A stretch of DNA of 64,000 nt. It comes from Actinomyces sp. oral taxon 170 str. F0386 (GTDB taxonomy: Bacteria > Actinomycetota > Actinomycetes > Actinomycetales > Actinomycetaceae). The stretch is from assembly GCF_000195595.1 (NCBI RefSeq), contig NZ_GL882538.1, positions 203,267 through 267,266 of the forward strand, in the 5' to 3' direction. The stretch's first letter is position 1. Each line of letters opens with the position of its first letter. Below the pieces are notes generated by a model that saw nothing but the letters and a program-made list of their open reading frames with translations, was not told where the DNA came from and did not search any database. Shown here one piece after another: positions 33,976 through 42,373 of the stretch. The translations under genes were made by a program, and so were the position numbers.

Positions 33976-34644
33976 ATGACTCAGATGTCGACGCCGTCAC
34001 CGCAGCCCAGCGCCTCCTCGCCGATGCAGGTCGGTCCGCACGAGTTGTCCGTCGTCGGCGTCGTCGCCATCTCCCGGACGGCCGCCTGCACGCGCTACGC
34101 CAAGGACGCCGACCGCGCCCCGCAGATGAGTGCCCGCATCGACCTGCTGCGCATGAGTGCCTGGGAGGTCTCTTCCTTCGACCGTGTCGTAGCCCTGGCC
34201 TCGGCTCACGGCATCGACGCCGCCGGGGCGGCGGGGCGCTTCACGGACGTGCTCGGCGACTTCGACGAGCGCCTGCGCCCCCTGGACTGGGCGGAGCGGC
34301 TGGTCAAGACCTACATCGCCTTCGGGCTGCTCATCGACTTCGGCATGGCGCTGAGTGACTCCCTGACCGAGCCTCTGCGCGGCGGGCTCATCGACGAGCT
34401 CGGCGAGGACCCGATCAGCTCCTACGCCGTTGCCGAGCTGGAGGCCGCTATCTCAGCCGACCCGCAGCTGGCCGCGCGGCTGGGGCTGTGGTGCAGGCGC
34501 GTCGTCGGCGAGGAGATCGGGACCTTCCAGAGGCTCCTCGGCCAGTTCCCCGAGCTACTGGGATCCATAGGCCCCGAGCAGCTTCACACGGTACTGTCCC
34601 AGGGGGCTGTCTCGCGGATGAAGGGGTTGGGCCTGCGGGTCTAG
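33976..34644 (+). CDS. Ferritin-like-fold protein of the MiaE-like group
   Basis: A 222-aa mainly helical protein resembling the actinobacterial ferritin-like family usually found beside rhlE-type helicases (related to tRNA hydroxylase MiaE). RIDLLRMSAWEVSSFDRV and WAERLVKTYIAFGLLIDFG are helices with some Glu/Asp/His that could bind iron, but the classic E-x2-H pairs are not clearly complete, so an enzymatic role is uncertain. The start is set at 33976 by a -10 box 7 nt upstream. Confidence 0.75.
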   Translation: MTQMSTPSPQPSASSPMQVGPHELSVVGVVAISRTAACTRYAKDADRAPQMSARIDLLRMSAWEVSSFDRVVALASAHGIDAAGAAGRFTDVLGDFDERLRPLDWAERLVKTYIAFGLLIDFGMALSDSLTEPLRGGLIDELGEDPISSYAVAELEAAISADPQLAARLGLWCRRVVGEEIGTFQRLLGQFPELLGSIGPEQLHTVLSQGAVSRMKGLGLRV

Positions 34645-34796
34645 CGACTCACGTCCGAGGTGTGAGGTGGCCAACAGTGGGAGTGGTGCCCGTGTCGGCA
34701 ACGTGACAGAACCGGGGCTTTACCGGGTAGGGTGTGAGTATCCAAGCCCCATGACCCGCCTCGAGAACCGCAGTTCTCGGCGCTGAAGGAGTTCCC

Positions 34797-35438
34797 ATGA
34801 AGCGAAGCGTGTGGATGGCTGCGTCTGCGGCCGTTGCCCTGTCCGCTGTGCCGGTCGGTGCGGCTGCTGCCGAGTCGGATCCCGCCCCGGCTGCCGAGCA
34901 GGCGGCGCAGGTCGACTCTCCCGCGAAGCCCGAGCCCAACGAGCCCAAGACGCCTGCCCCCGCCGTCCCCGATCCCAATGGTGGCAAGCCCGCTCCCGCA
35001 CCCGCTCCGGAGCCTGCGCCGGCTCCTGCCCCCGCGGATGACGCCGGCAAGGATGATCAGCAGGCGCAGAACGCCAACAACGCTGCTGCGCAGCAGAACA
35101 AGCCGGAGGCTCCTGCCGAGCAGCCCGAGGACAACCAGGGCGCGGCCCCCTCCGGCTCCGAGGCCGCTCCTGAGCAGCAGGCTCCCCAGGGGGAGGCGGC
35201 GCCCGAGGAGTCCTCCGAGGGTGCTCCCGTGGCATCCGAGGAGGGGCCGGCCCAGGGCTCTGCCGATGCTGCTGCTCCGCGCGAGCAGGCCGCCGCTCCT
35301 CGTCAGGGGGGCTCCTCCAGCGCCAGCCGCCCCGCTCTCGCACAGACCGGTGCGGGGACGACCGCCGCCTGGATGGCTGCGGGTGCCGGTGCCGCGGGCG
35401 CTGCCATGCTCATGGCGCGCCGTCGGTTGGCGTACTGA
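34797..35438 (+). CDS. Sortase-anchored Ala/Pro-rich surface protein (LAQTG)
   Basis: A 213-aa secreted protein: a signal peptide (1-26, cleavage near VGAAAA-ES), a low-complexity Pro/Ala/Glu/Gln stalk with PAPAPEPAPAPAPA, then LAQTG at 181-185, a hydrophobic helix and a MARRRLAY tail. LAxTG is the sorting motif usually processed by class E sortases in high-GC Gram-positives; no sortase gene is in the window. With no globular domain it is probably a cell-wall stalk or charged surface layer. GAAGGAG precedes the ATG. Confidence 0.88.
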   Translation: MKRSVWMAASAAVALSAVPVGAAAAESDPAPAAEQAAQVDSPAKPEPNEPKTPAPAVPDPNGGKPAPAPAPEPAPAPAPADDAGKDDQQAQNANNAAAQQNKPEAPAEQPEDNQGAAPSGSEAAPEQQAPQGEAAPEESSEGAPVASEEGPAQGSADAAAPREQAAAPRQGGSSSASRPALAQTGAGTTAAWMAAGAGAAGAAMLMARRRLAY

Positions 35439-35477
35439 CGCATATCGGGTCCTTCACGTTGAGGAGAGGTCTCGCCC

Positions 35478-36653
35478 ATGGATGACCGGATGCTCGACGG
35501 GGACAGGGTGCTGTGGTTCATCGGTGGCAGCCCTGAGCGTGCTCGGGAGGCCTTGGCCGCCGGTCATGCCTGGACGCCCGAGCAGCGTGCACAGCTCGAG
35601 CGGATCGCTTCGTCTGCCGCATACTCCCCCCAGTCCGCCGGGTACCCGTCTGTGCAGCAGCCTCCTGCACAGGAGCCCGTGCCCCCTTACGGGAGGTCTG
35701 GAGGCGTCTTCGCCTCCGATGGCGTGTACGGGGGCGGCTATGCCGACGGTTCCACCATGGACTATGGCGCCACGCAGCCGGCCGGCGTTGAGCAGCTCCA
35801 GCCGCAGGCGGTGACGCCGACGCAGCCTCAGCCGCAGGGTTTCCGGCTCCAGCCCTTGCCCGCCGTGACCGAGGTGCAGTCCAGTCAGGGAATCGCCCAG
35901 TACTCCGACTACTCCGACAGTACTCCCCGCCGTGGCTGGGTCCTGCCGGTCGTTGCGGTCGGAGTCCTCGTCATCGGGCTGGTAGGGGGTGCCCTGGGAG
36001 GACACTGGCTCTGGCCCGCCAAGGAGTCGGCGGCGCCAGCGCCCTCCGCTGCCACGAAGCCGGCGTTCCTGCGTGCCGGTAGCGGATCCTTCGTCTGCTC
36101 CTCCAGCGGCACCGGCGTCTCCTGCTGGGGTGCTGATGCCCAGGCCAACACCCAGGGGGCGCGTGTCTCGCCGACGGCGGTGCCCGGGCTTGAGAAGGTC
36201 AAGGTCTCCGCACTGAGCGTCGGCAAGGGCTTCGCCGTGGCCGTGGACGACTCGGGCACCGTCTACGCCTGGGGGGCCAACGAGGTCGGCCAGCTCGGCA
36301 AGAAGACCGATGAGGCGCTCGTCAACCAGGCCGTTGAGGTCGGTAAGCTGCCGGCTGTTCCCAGTGAGCTCGTCTCGGGTTATGAGCACACCTGCGCGCT
36401 GGCGCAGGGAACGGTCTGGTGCTTCGGTTCCAACCGCTACGGACAGGTCAACGGCGCCGTCTCGGACACCCCATCCGGGCTGGTGCAGGTGGACAAGATC
36501 GACGGAGCCACCCGGATCGGCACATCGGGCTATGACACCTGGGCCGCGGTTGACAAGGGCACCTGGGCCTGGGGGAACAACTCCTGGGGGCAGGCGGATC
36601 CCTCACAGAGCGTCGTCAACGTGGCGCCGACCCTCATTCCTGCGGAAAGCTGA
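35478..36653 (+). CDS. Membrane-anchored RCC1-repeat protein
   Basis: A 391-aa protein in three parts: an N-terminal 50-residue helical domain (LDGDRVLWFIGGSPERAREA), a Gln/Pro/Tyr-rich linker, one membrane helix at 154-178, and an external part of about 190 residues with RCC1/BNR-like repeats (VYAWGANEVGQLG, VWCFGSNRYGQV, TWAWGNNSWGQ). Such beta-propeller repeats mediate binding. The last repeats are few, so the propeller would be partial or multimeric. It starts 39 bp after the LAQTG gene with GGAGAGG upstream and may be co-expressed with it. Confidence 0.8.
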   Translation: MDDRMLDGDRVLWFIGGSPERAREALAAGHAWTPEQRAQLERIASSAAYSPQSAGYPSVQQPPAQEPVPPYGRSGGVFASDGVYGGGYADGSTMDYGATQPAGVEQLQPQAVTPTQPQPQGFRLQPLPAVTEVQSSQGIAQYSDYSDSTPRRGWVLPVVAVGVLVIGLVGGALGGHWLWPAKESAAPAPSAATKPAFLRAGSGSFVCSSSGTGVSCWGADAQANTQGARVSPTAVPGLEKVKVSALSVGKGFAVAVDDSGTVYAWGANEVGQLGKKTDEALVNQAVEVGKLPAVPSELVSGYEHTCALAQGTVWCFGSNRYGQVNGAVSDTPSGLVQVDKIDGATRIGTSGYDTWAAVDKGTWAWGNNSWGQADPSQSVVNVAPTLIPAES

Positions 36654-36674
36654 CGCCCGTATCGGCAACAGAGA

Positions 36675-36706
36675 AGCGCCCAGCCTCCTTCACGGGGCTG
36701 GGCGCT
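36675..36706. terminator. Bidirectional terminator
   Basis: Perfect 11-bp arms (AGCGCCCAGCC and GGCTGGGCGCT) with a 10-nt loop between the convergent RCC1-protein and CsbD genes. Confidence 0.8.
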
Positions 36707-36727
36707 CGGTGTATTCCGCGATGGGCT

Positions 36728-36916
36728 CTACTTGTCGCCCTTGAGACGGTTGACCGCGCCCTGGATGGCGTCCTTGGCGTCCTCGGCGACCTCCTTGACC
36801 TTGCCCTCGGCCTGCTGGAGCTTGCCCTCGGTCTCGGTCTCCTTGTTACCGGTGACCTTGCCTGTGGCCTCCTTCGCCTTGCCGGCGATCCTGTCAAAGG
36901 TTCCGTTGTCGCTCAT
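36728..36916 (-). CDS. CsbD-family stress protein
   Basis: A 62-aa highly charged protein: DRIAGKAKEATGKVTGN and later GKLQQAEGKVKEVAED are the CsbD repeats. CsbD proteins are abundant under general stress in many bacteria but have no known activity. GGAAGGAG lies 8 nt before the ATG. Expected to be cytoplasmic and partly disordered. Confidence 0.92.
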   Translation of the reverse strand: MSDNGTFDRIAGKAKEATGKVTGNKETETEGKLQQAEGKVKEVAEDAKDAIQGAVNRLKGDK

Positions 36917-37018
36917 GTGAGAGCTCCTTCCCGTGGTGAGTCTCCATAGGGCGGAGACGTGCGGATGCCTCGACCATACATGCCGACATCTGAGATGACG
37001 CTCGATATACAGTGAAAT

Positions 37019-37030
37019 TTTCTATAGAAA
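37019..37030. promoter_or_regulatory. AT-rich palindrome upstream of base permease operon
   Basis: TTTCTATAGAAA is a perfect 12-bp palindrome inside a locally AT-rich stretch (about 36995-37060) in the 262-bp gap between CsbD and the NCS1 permease. It lies about 150 bp before the permease start. GTGC-GACAT-GCAC, a short hairpin, follows at about 37036-37048. No known riboswitch is recognised. Confidence 0.4.
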
Positions 37031-37178
37031 TCGAGTGCGACATGCACTGTTTCCTATTTTTGGGGCGTGGGCTGCGCGTCTCGTCTCGTTGACGTCGTCC
37101 GTCGCGCCTGAGGACCCGTAGACTTCATGCACCTCTCATTCGAGAGTGTCCCGATACTGACACTGAGGTCGATTGCCC

Positions 37179-38627
37179 ATGAGCAGTGCAGCTGCGGATG
37201 CGCCCTCCGCTACCCGCGTCGAGAATGCCGGTCTTGACGTCATCGCCGAGTCCGATCGTAAAGGCCGGCCGAGCGATCTCTTCATGCCTTGGTTCGCGGC
37301 CAACATCTCCGTCCTGGGGCTGTCCTGGGGCGCCTGGGTCCTCGGATTCGGACTGTCCTTCTGGCAGGCGGTCGTCGCGGGCAGCGTCGGTGTCATCGTC
37401 TCCTTCCTCCTGTGTGGTGTCGTGGCCGTCCTTGGTAAGCGAGGTAGCGCTCCCACGCTGGCACTGTCCCGAGCCGCCTTCGGCTACAACGGCAATCGCC
37501 TGTCCGCGGCCCTGTCCTGGATCCTCACGGTCGGCTGGGAAACCGTCCTGTGTGTCTCCGCCACCCTGGCCTCGGCAACAGTGCTCCAGGCCCTGGGGTG
37601 GCACAACCGGGTCGGCGCTCAGATTCTCGGCTTCCTGCTCACTGTCGGCCTGGCTGCCAGCGCCGGCATCCTCGGCTTCGAGGCGATCATGAAGGTTCAG
37701 ACCTGGATCACCTGGGCTACCGGTATCCTCACAATCGTCTACCTTGTCCTCGTCGCTCCCAAGATCAGTATCGACAGGCTCCTGGCCCTGCCATCAGGCG
37801 GCCCCGCGGCCTTCATCGGAGCCCTGGTCATGGTGGCCACAGGCTTCGGCCTTGGCTGGGTGAACGCTGCTGCTGACTACTCCCGCTACCTGCCCCGCAA
37901 GGCCTCGACGGTCGGGGTCGTCGGCTGGACTACGCTGGGTTCGGCACTACCCTGCGTGGTGCTCGTCTTCTTCGGTATCCTCCTCGTTGGATCTGACGCC
38001 GACCTCGGCCAGGCCATCAACGCCGACCCCATCGGTGCCCTGACCACGATCCTGCCTACCTGGTTCCTCATCCCCTTCGCCATCGTCGCCATCCTGGGGT
38101 TGGCCGGCGGCATCATCATGGACCTGTACTCCTCAGGCCTGTCCCTCCTGGCCACCGGGCTGCCTGTGCGCCGGCATGTGGCGACCTCCATCGACGCCAC
38201 CATCATGACCGTGGGCACTATTGCCGTCATCTTCGGTGCCGATGACTTCCTCGGCCCCTTCCAGGGGTTCCTCACCACCCTGGGAGTCGTCGTCGCCGCC
38301 TGGGCTGGCGTCATGGTCGCTGAGGTCATCCTGCGCACGCGTGACTACGACGAGGAGGCTCTCTTCACGTCCTACGGCGTCTATGGGTCGGTCAACTGGG
38401 AGGCCATCGCGCTGGTGACCATCGGCTCCGCCATCGGTTGGGGGCTGGTGGTCAACTCGGCCGCCTCCTGGTTGTCCTGGCAGGGCTACCTGCTCGGGCC
38501 CCTGGGTGGTCGCGGCGGGGCCTGGGCCGGAGCCAACCTCGGTGTGCTGGTCGCCCTGCTCGTCGGCCTGATCGGGCACCTCGCCCTTGGTCGAGGCCGG
38601 GTGGCCCGCCAGGAGTCCCGCTCGTGA
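37179..38627 (+). CDS. NCS1-family cytosine/purine permease
   Basis: A 482-aa transporter with about twelve hydrophobic segments. PSDLFMPWFAANISVLGLSWG near residue 33 and the GFGLGWVNAAADYSRYLPR segment are NCS1 landmarks; the latter resembles cytosine permease CodB-like proteins. It probably imports a purine or pyrimidine base with protons or sodium. ATG at 37179 is favoured over a TTG two codons earlier because TGAGGT then sits 9 nt upstream. It overlaps the PNP gene by 4 bp (GTGA), which points to purine salvage. Confidence 0.9.
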   Translation: MSSAAADAPSATRVENAGLDVIAESDRKGRPSDLFMPWFAANISVLGLSWGAWVLGFGLSFWQAVVAGSVGVIVSFLLCGVVAVLGKRGSAPTLALSRAAFGYNGNRLSAALSWILTVGWETVLCVSATLASATVLQALGWHNRVGAQILGFLLTVGLAASAGILGFEAIMKVQTWITWATGILTIVYLVLVAPKISIDRLLALPSGGPAAFIGALVMVATGFGLGWVNAAADYSRYLPRKASTVGVVGWTTLGSALPCVVLVFFGILLVGSDADLGQAINADPIGALTTILPTWFLIPFAIVAILGLAGGIIMDLYSSGLSLLATGLPVRRHVATSIDATIMTVGTIAVIFGADDFLGPFQGFLTTLGVVVAAWAGVMVAEVILRTRDYDEEALFTSYGVYGSVNWEAIALVTIGSAIGWGLVVNSAASWLSWQGYLLGPLGGRGGAWAGANLGVLVALLVGLIGHLALGRGRVARQESRS

Positions 38628-39508
38628 AGGACGATACAGCCGGTTTCGCCCTCGGGCCCGAGCGCCTGGAGGCTCTAAGTGCGTCCGCTGGAGCGGAAGG
38701 TCTTGGTCAGGCTATGGAAGGCGCCCATCAGATTGCCCGACGCACCGGCGTGCCTTGCCATGACCTCCTGGTGGTCCTGGGGTCCGGCGCCGCTGATGCC
38801 TTGGCTGCTTGGGGTGAGCCGGCCGCGAGCCTGCCCCTGTCCGATCTGCCCGGTGTCCTGGTCCCGGTCGCGCCAGGACATGAGGACCGCCTCGACTCCT
38901 ATGTTCTCGATCGAAGCGGCCGGGGGTATGACCCGCGGGGCGGGGGAGGAGTGCGCGTGCTTGTGGCCCGCGGACGGACCCACCTCTACGAGGGGCGCGG
39001 CCCCGGGTTGGTGGTCGCCCTGGCCCGTACCGCGGCCGCTGCCGGCGTACGCGGGGCCGTCCTGGTCAACGCCGGCGGCTGCCTGCGCAGCTGGCGGGTC
39101 GGCGAGGTCATGACGATCACCGACCATCTCAACCTCACCGGCTCCTCGCCCTTCGACGGTCCGGTCTTCACCGACGTTCGCAGCGTGTGGGATGACGAGC
39201 TCGCCGACATCCTGGGCGGTGTCACAGAAAGGTCAGGCGTCTATGCCGCTCTGCGCGGCCCGGAGTACCAGACCATGGCGGAGGCGCGGATGCTGGAGTC
39301 CGTCGGTGCCGACTGTGTGGGCATGTCCACCGTCCTGGAGGCTGTCGCCCTGCACCAGCTCGGTGTGCGCGTGGCTGGCATGAGCATCGTCTCCGACCTG
39401 TCCTTCGCGCAGGCACCCACCGACCCCGACGAGGTCGTCCGCCTCGCGGCTGCCGCGCACACGACGATCGCCGCCGGCATCGAGGCGGTGCTGGCGGCGA
39501 TGTCCTGA
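38624..39508 (+). CDS. punA: Trimeric-type purine nucleoside phosphorylase
   Basis: A 294-aa PNP/MTAP family enzyme. The phosphate loop is VLGSGAADALAAW, followed by RTHLYEGRG, LVNAGGCLR and ALRGPEYQTMAEARML with the conserved base-binding Glu; GMSTVLEAVALHQLG holds the ribose-site methionine. The purine-site Asn of 6-oxopurine enzymes (TN) is replaced by Asp258 (SD in MSIVSDLSF), which could alter base preference. The start is GTG overlapping the permease stop. It cleaves purine nucleosides with phosphate to base and ribose 1-phosphate. Confidence 0.88.
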   Translation: MKDDTAGFALGPERLEALSASAGAEGLGQAMEGAHQIARRTGVPCHDLLVVLGSGAADALAAWGEPAASLPLSDLPGVLVPVAPGHEDRLDSYVLDRSGRGYDPRGGGGVRVLVARGRTHLYEGRGPGLVVALARTAAAAGVRGAVLVNAGGCLRSWRVGEVMTITDHLNLTGSSPFDGPVFTDVRSVWDDELADILGGVTERSGVYAALRGPEYQTMAEARMLESVGADCVGMSTVLEAVALHQLGVRVAGMSIVSDLSFAQAPTDPDEVVRLAAAAHTTIAAGIEAVLAAMS

Positions 39509-39544
39509 CTGCTCGACGTGAGTCGTGTCGGCGTCCCGTTCCGG

Positions 39545-39925
39545 TCAGTTCACGCCCATGAACATGTAGGCGCGTGTCACCTTGCCGTCGACGTCGCGGA
39601 AGACGGTGTCGATTCCGCGCCCGGCGACCTCGCCGCTCGGGGCGGTCATCGACCAGCGCAGCAATAGTGCGTCACCGGACTCCATGCGCTGGTCGTAGCT
39701 GAAGGTCAGGCCGTTGCCTGCAATGCGGTCGTTGTGGACGCGGTTGATGTGCTCGGCGATATCGGCTGTTCCTGTGAGGGTCAAGGCGGGTGAGGAGATG
39801 TGCAGCGACCCGTGCGGGGCCCACATCTGCTCGATGAGTGCAAGGCGCTTACCGGCGTCGGGCTCGGTCCAGGTGCTCAGGTAGGTCGCGTCGAAGCCGG
39901 CGCCGGTCCTGGTGGTGTCGGTCAT
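39545..39925 (-). CDS. SnoaL-like (NTF2-fold) protein
   Basis: A 126-aa NTF2-fold protein: FDATYLSTWTEPDAGKRLALIEQMWAPHGSL and closing GRGIDTVFRDVDGKVTRAYMFMG are typical of SnoaL_2-like proteins, which act as small cyclases, isomerases or binding proteins. GAGAGGA precedes the ATG. It is divergent from a TetR regulator, with two matching operator candidates between them, so it is the likely regulated target. The substrate is unknown. Confidence 0.85.
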   Translation of the reverse strand: MTDTTRTGAGFDATYLSTWTEPDAGKRLALIEQMWAPHGSLHISSPALTLTGTADIAEHINRVHNDRIAGNGLTFSYDQRMESGDALLLRWSMTAPSGEVAGRGIDTVFRDVDGKVTRAYMFMGVN

Positions 39926-39949
39926 GAGTCGTTCCTCTCGTAAGGTTAA

Positions 39950-39964
39950 GTTGACGATGTCAGC
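39950..39964. promoter_or_regulatory. TetR operator candidate 1
   Basis: GTTGAC-GAT-GTCAGC is a one-mismatch palindrome on the side of the SnoaL-like gene. It shares AGTTGACnnnGTCAnCAT with operator 2; the two centres are 26 bp apart. Confidence 0.6.
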
Positions 39965-39975
39965 ATAACTGGGAA

Positions 39976-39990
39976 GTTGACTTTGTCAAC
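39976..39990. promoter_or_regulatory. TetR operator candidate 2
   Basis: GTTGAC-TTT-GTCAAC is a perfect 6-bp-arm palindrome covering the -35 hexamer of the tetR promoter, as expected for autoregulation. Confidence 0.7.
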
Positions 39991-40003
39991 ATGTAGGTAG
40001 GCT
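39977..40003 (+). promoter_or_regulatory. Leaderless tetR promoter
   Basis: TTGACT at 39977-39982 and TAGGCT at 39998-40003 are 15 bp apart; the -10 ends 6 nt before the GTG at 40010 and there is no Shine-Dalgarno. Confidence 0.6.
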
Positions 40004-40009
40004 TGGATC

Positions 40010-40603
40010 GTGAGCCCTCGTGATCCAGGTCCGACGCGTGCCGCCATCCTCGACGCTGCTTCAACGCTGCTCGAGGACAGGGGGCCTGAGTCGGTGACGC
40101 TGCGTGCCGTTGGAGAGGCTGCCGGTGTATCCCGCTCGGCGCCCTATCGTCATTACGCGGATAAGGCCGCGCTCATGCGTGCCCTGGCGGGACGGACACT
40201 GCGGCAGATCGCAGCGCGGATTCGTCACGGTGCGGAGCGGCATCGGGATGCGTGGCAGCGGTTGCGTGCCGGCTGCTGGGCCTATATCGACTACGCAGTC
40301 GAGTGTCCCCACCACTACCAGCTGGTCTTCGGGGACGCTCCGATTGCCGAGGCGGATCCCGGTTTGGAGGAGGCTGCTGACGACGCCATGGCCGCCGTCG
40401 GCGAGCTCGTTGCTCAGGCTCAGGATGCTGGTTTGCTGCGCCCCGGCCCCACCCGTGAGATCGCCACCGTCGTCTGGGTCCTGCTTCATGGACTCTCTGC
40501 CCTGCAGATCACGGGTCATCTCCATGAGCCCAGGACCATCGATGGAGACGAGCACCTTGCGGACCTGCTCGACCTGGCTCTGGAACAGTTCCGGCCGTCA
40601 TGA
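40010..40603 (+). CDS. TetR-family transcriptional regulator
   Basis: A 197-aa repressor with an N-terminal helix-turn-helix (TRAAILDAASTLLEDRGPES, then GVSRSAPYRHYADKAALMRAL at about 40-60) and a helical ligand domain of the TetR_C_33-like (WHG) type. GTG at 40010 fits the promoter for a leaderless mRNA. Its own promoter and that of the divergent SnoaL-like gene contain near-identical palindromes. The inducer is unknown. Confidence 0.92.
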   Translation: MSPRDPGPTRAAILDAASTLLEDRGPESVTLRAVGEAAGVSRSAPYRHYADKAALMRALAGRTLRQIAARIRHGAERHRDAWQRLRAGCWAYIDYAVECPHHYQLVFGDAPIAEADPGLEEAADDAMAAVGELVAQAQDAGLLRPGPTREIATVVWVLLHGLSALQITGHLHEPRTIDGDEHLADLLDLALEQFRPS

Positions 40604-40687
40604 GCCACGACGACGATGCCGTCGGCCGGTAGCGATCTGAGACACGTCTGGGACGCCCGTCCTCGCACGGCAGGGACCATGAGCGCC

Positions 40688-40693
40688 TAACCT
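40688..40693 (+). promoter_or_regulatory. -10 box of leaderless fumC promoter
   Basis: TAACCT ends 7 nt before the ATG at 40701 with TGCACCT between. Confidence 0.5.
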
Positions 40694-40700
40694 TGCACCT

Positions 40701-42137
<1,437 letters not shown>

Positions 42138-42162
42138 GCCTCAGTCCTGTCCGCCCGCTGAC

Positions 42163-42203
42163 GACGGCGCTGCCGGCTTCCGTAAGAGGCCGACAGCGCC
42201 GTC
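42163..42203 (+). terminator. Terminator after fumC
   Basis: GACGGCGCTG pairs with CAGCGCCGTC, extended by CGGC/GCCG across one mismatch, with a loop of about 11 nt. A second dyad, AGGACTGA-GCC-TCAGTCCT at 42130-42148, covers the fumC stop codon. Confidence 0.7.
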
Positions 42204-42373
42204 CGTCGTACGAGTGAAACCGGTGCCTTCTCACGTTCATCATCAGCCAGGTGTCGACTCGCAGGAATGCCACAGGTGCGCCTTGGGGCCTGCCTGGCCT
42301 TACAGTGATGTGCTAGCCGCGTACGACAAGCCAAGAACGAGGCATGCGACTGACTGTGCCGGAGGGAACCGCT

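Noticed and set aside
36995-37178. Purine riboswitch upstream of the NCS1 permease-PNP operon
   Set aside because: No conserved three-way-junction core could be found by eye; only short palindromes are present.
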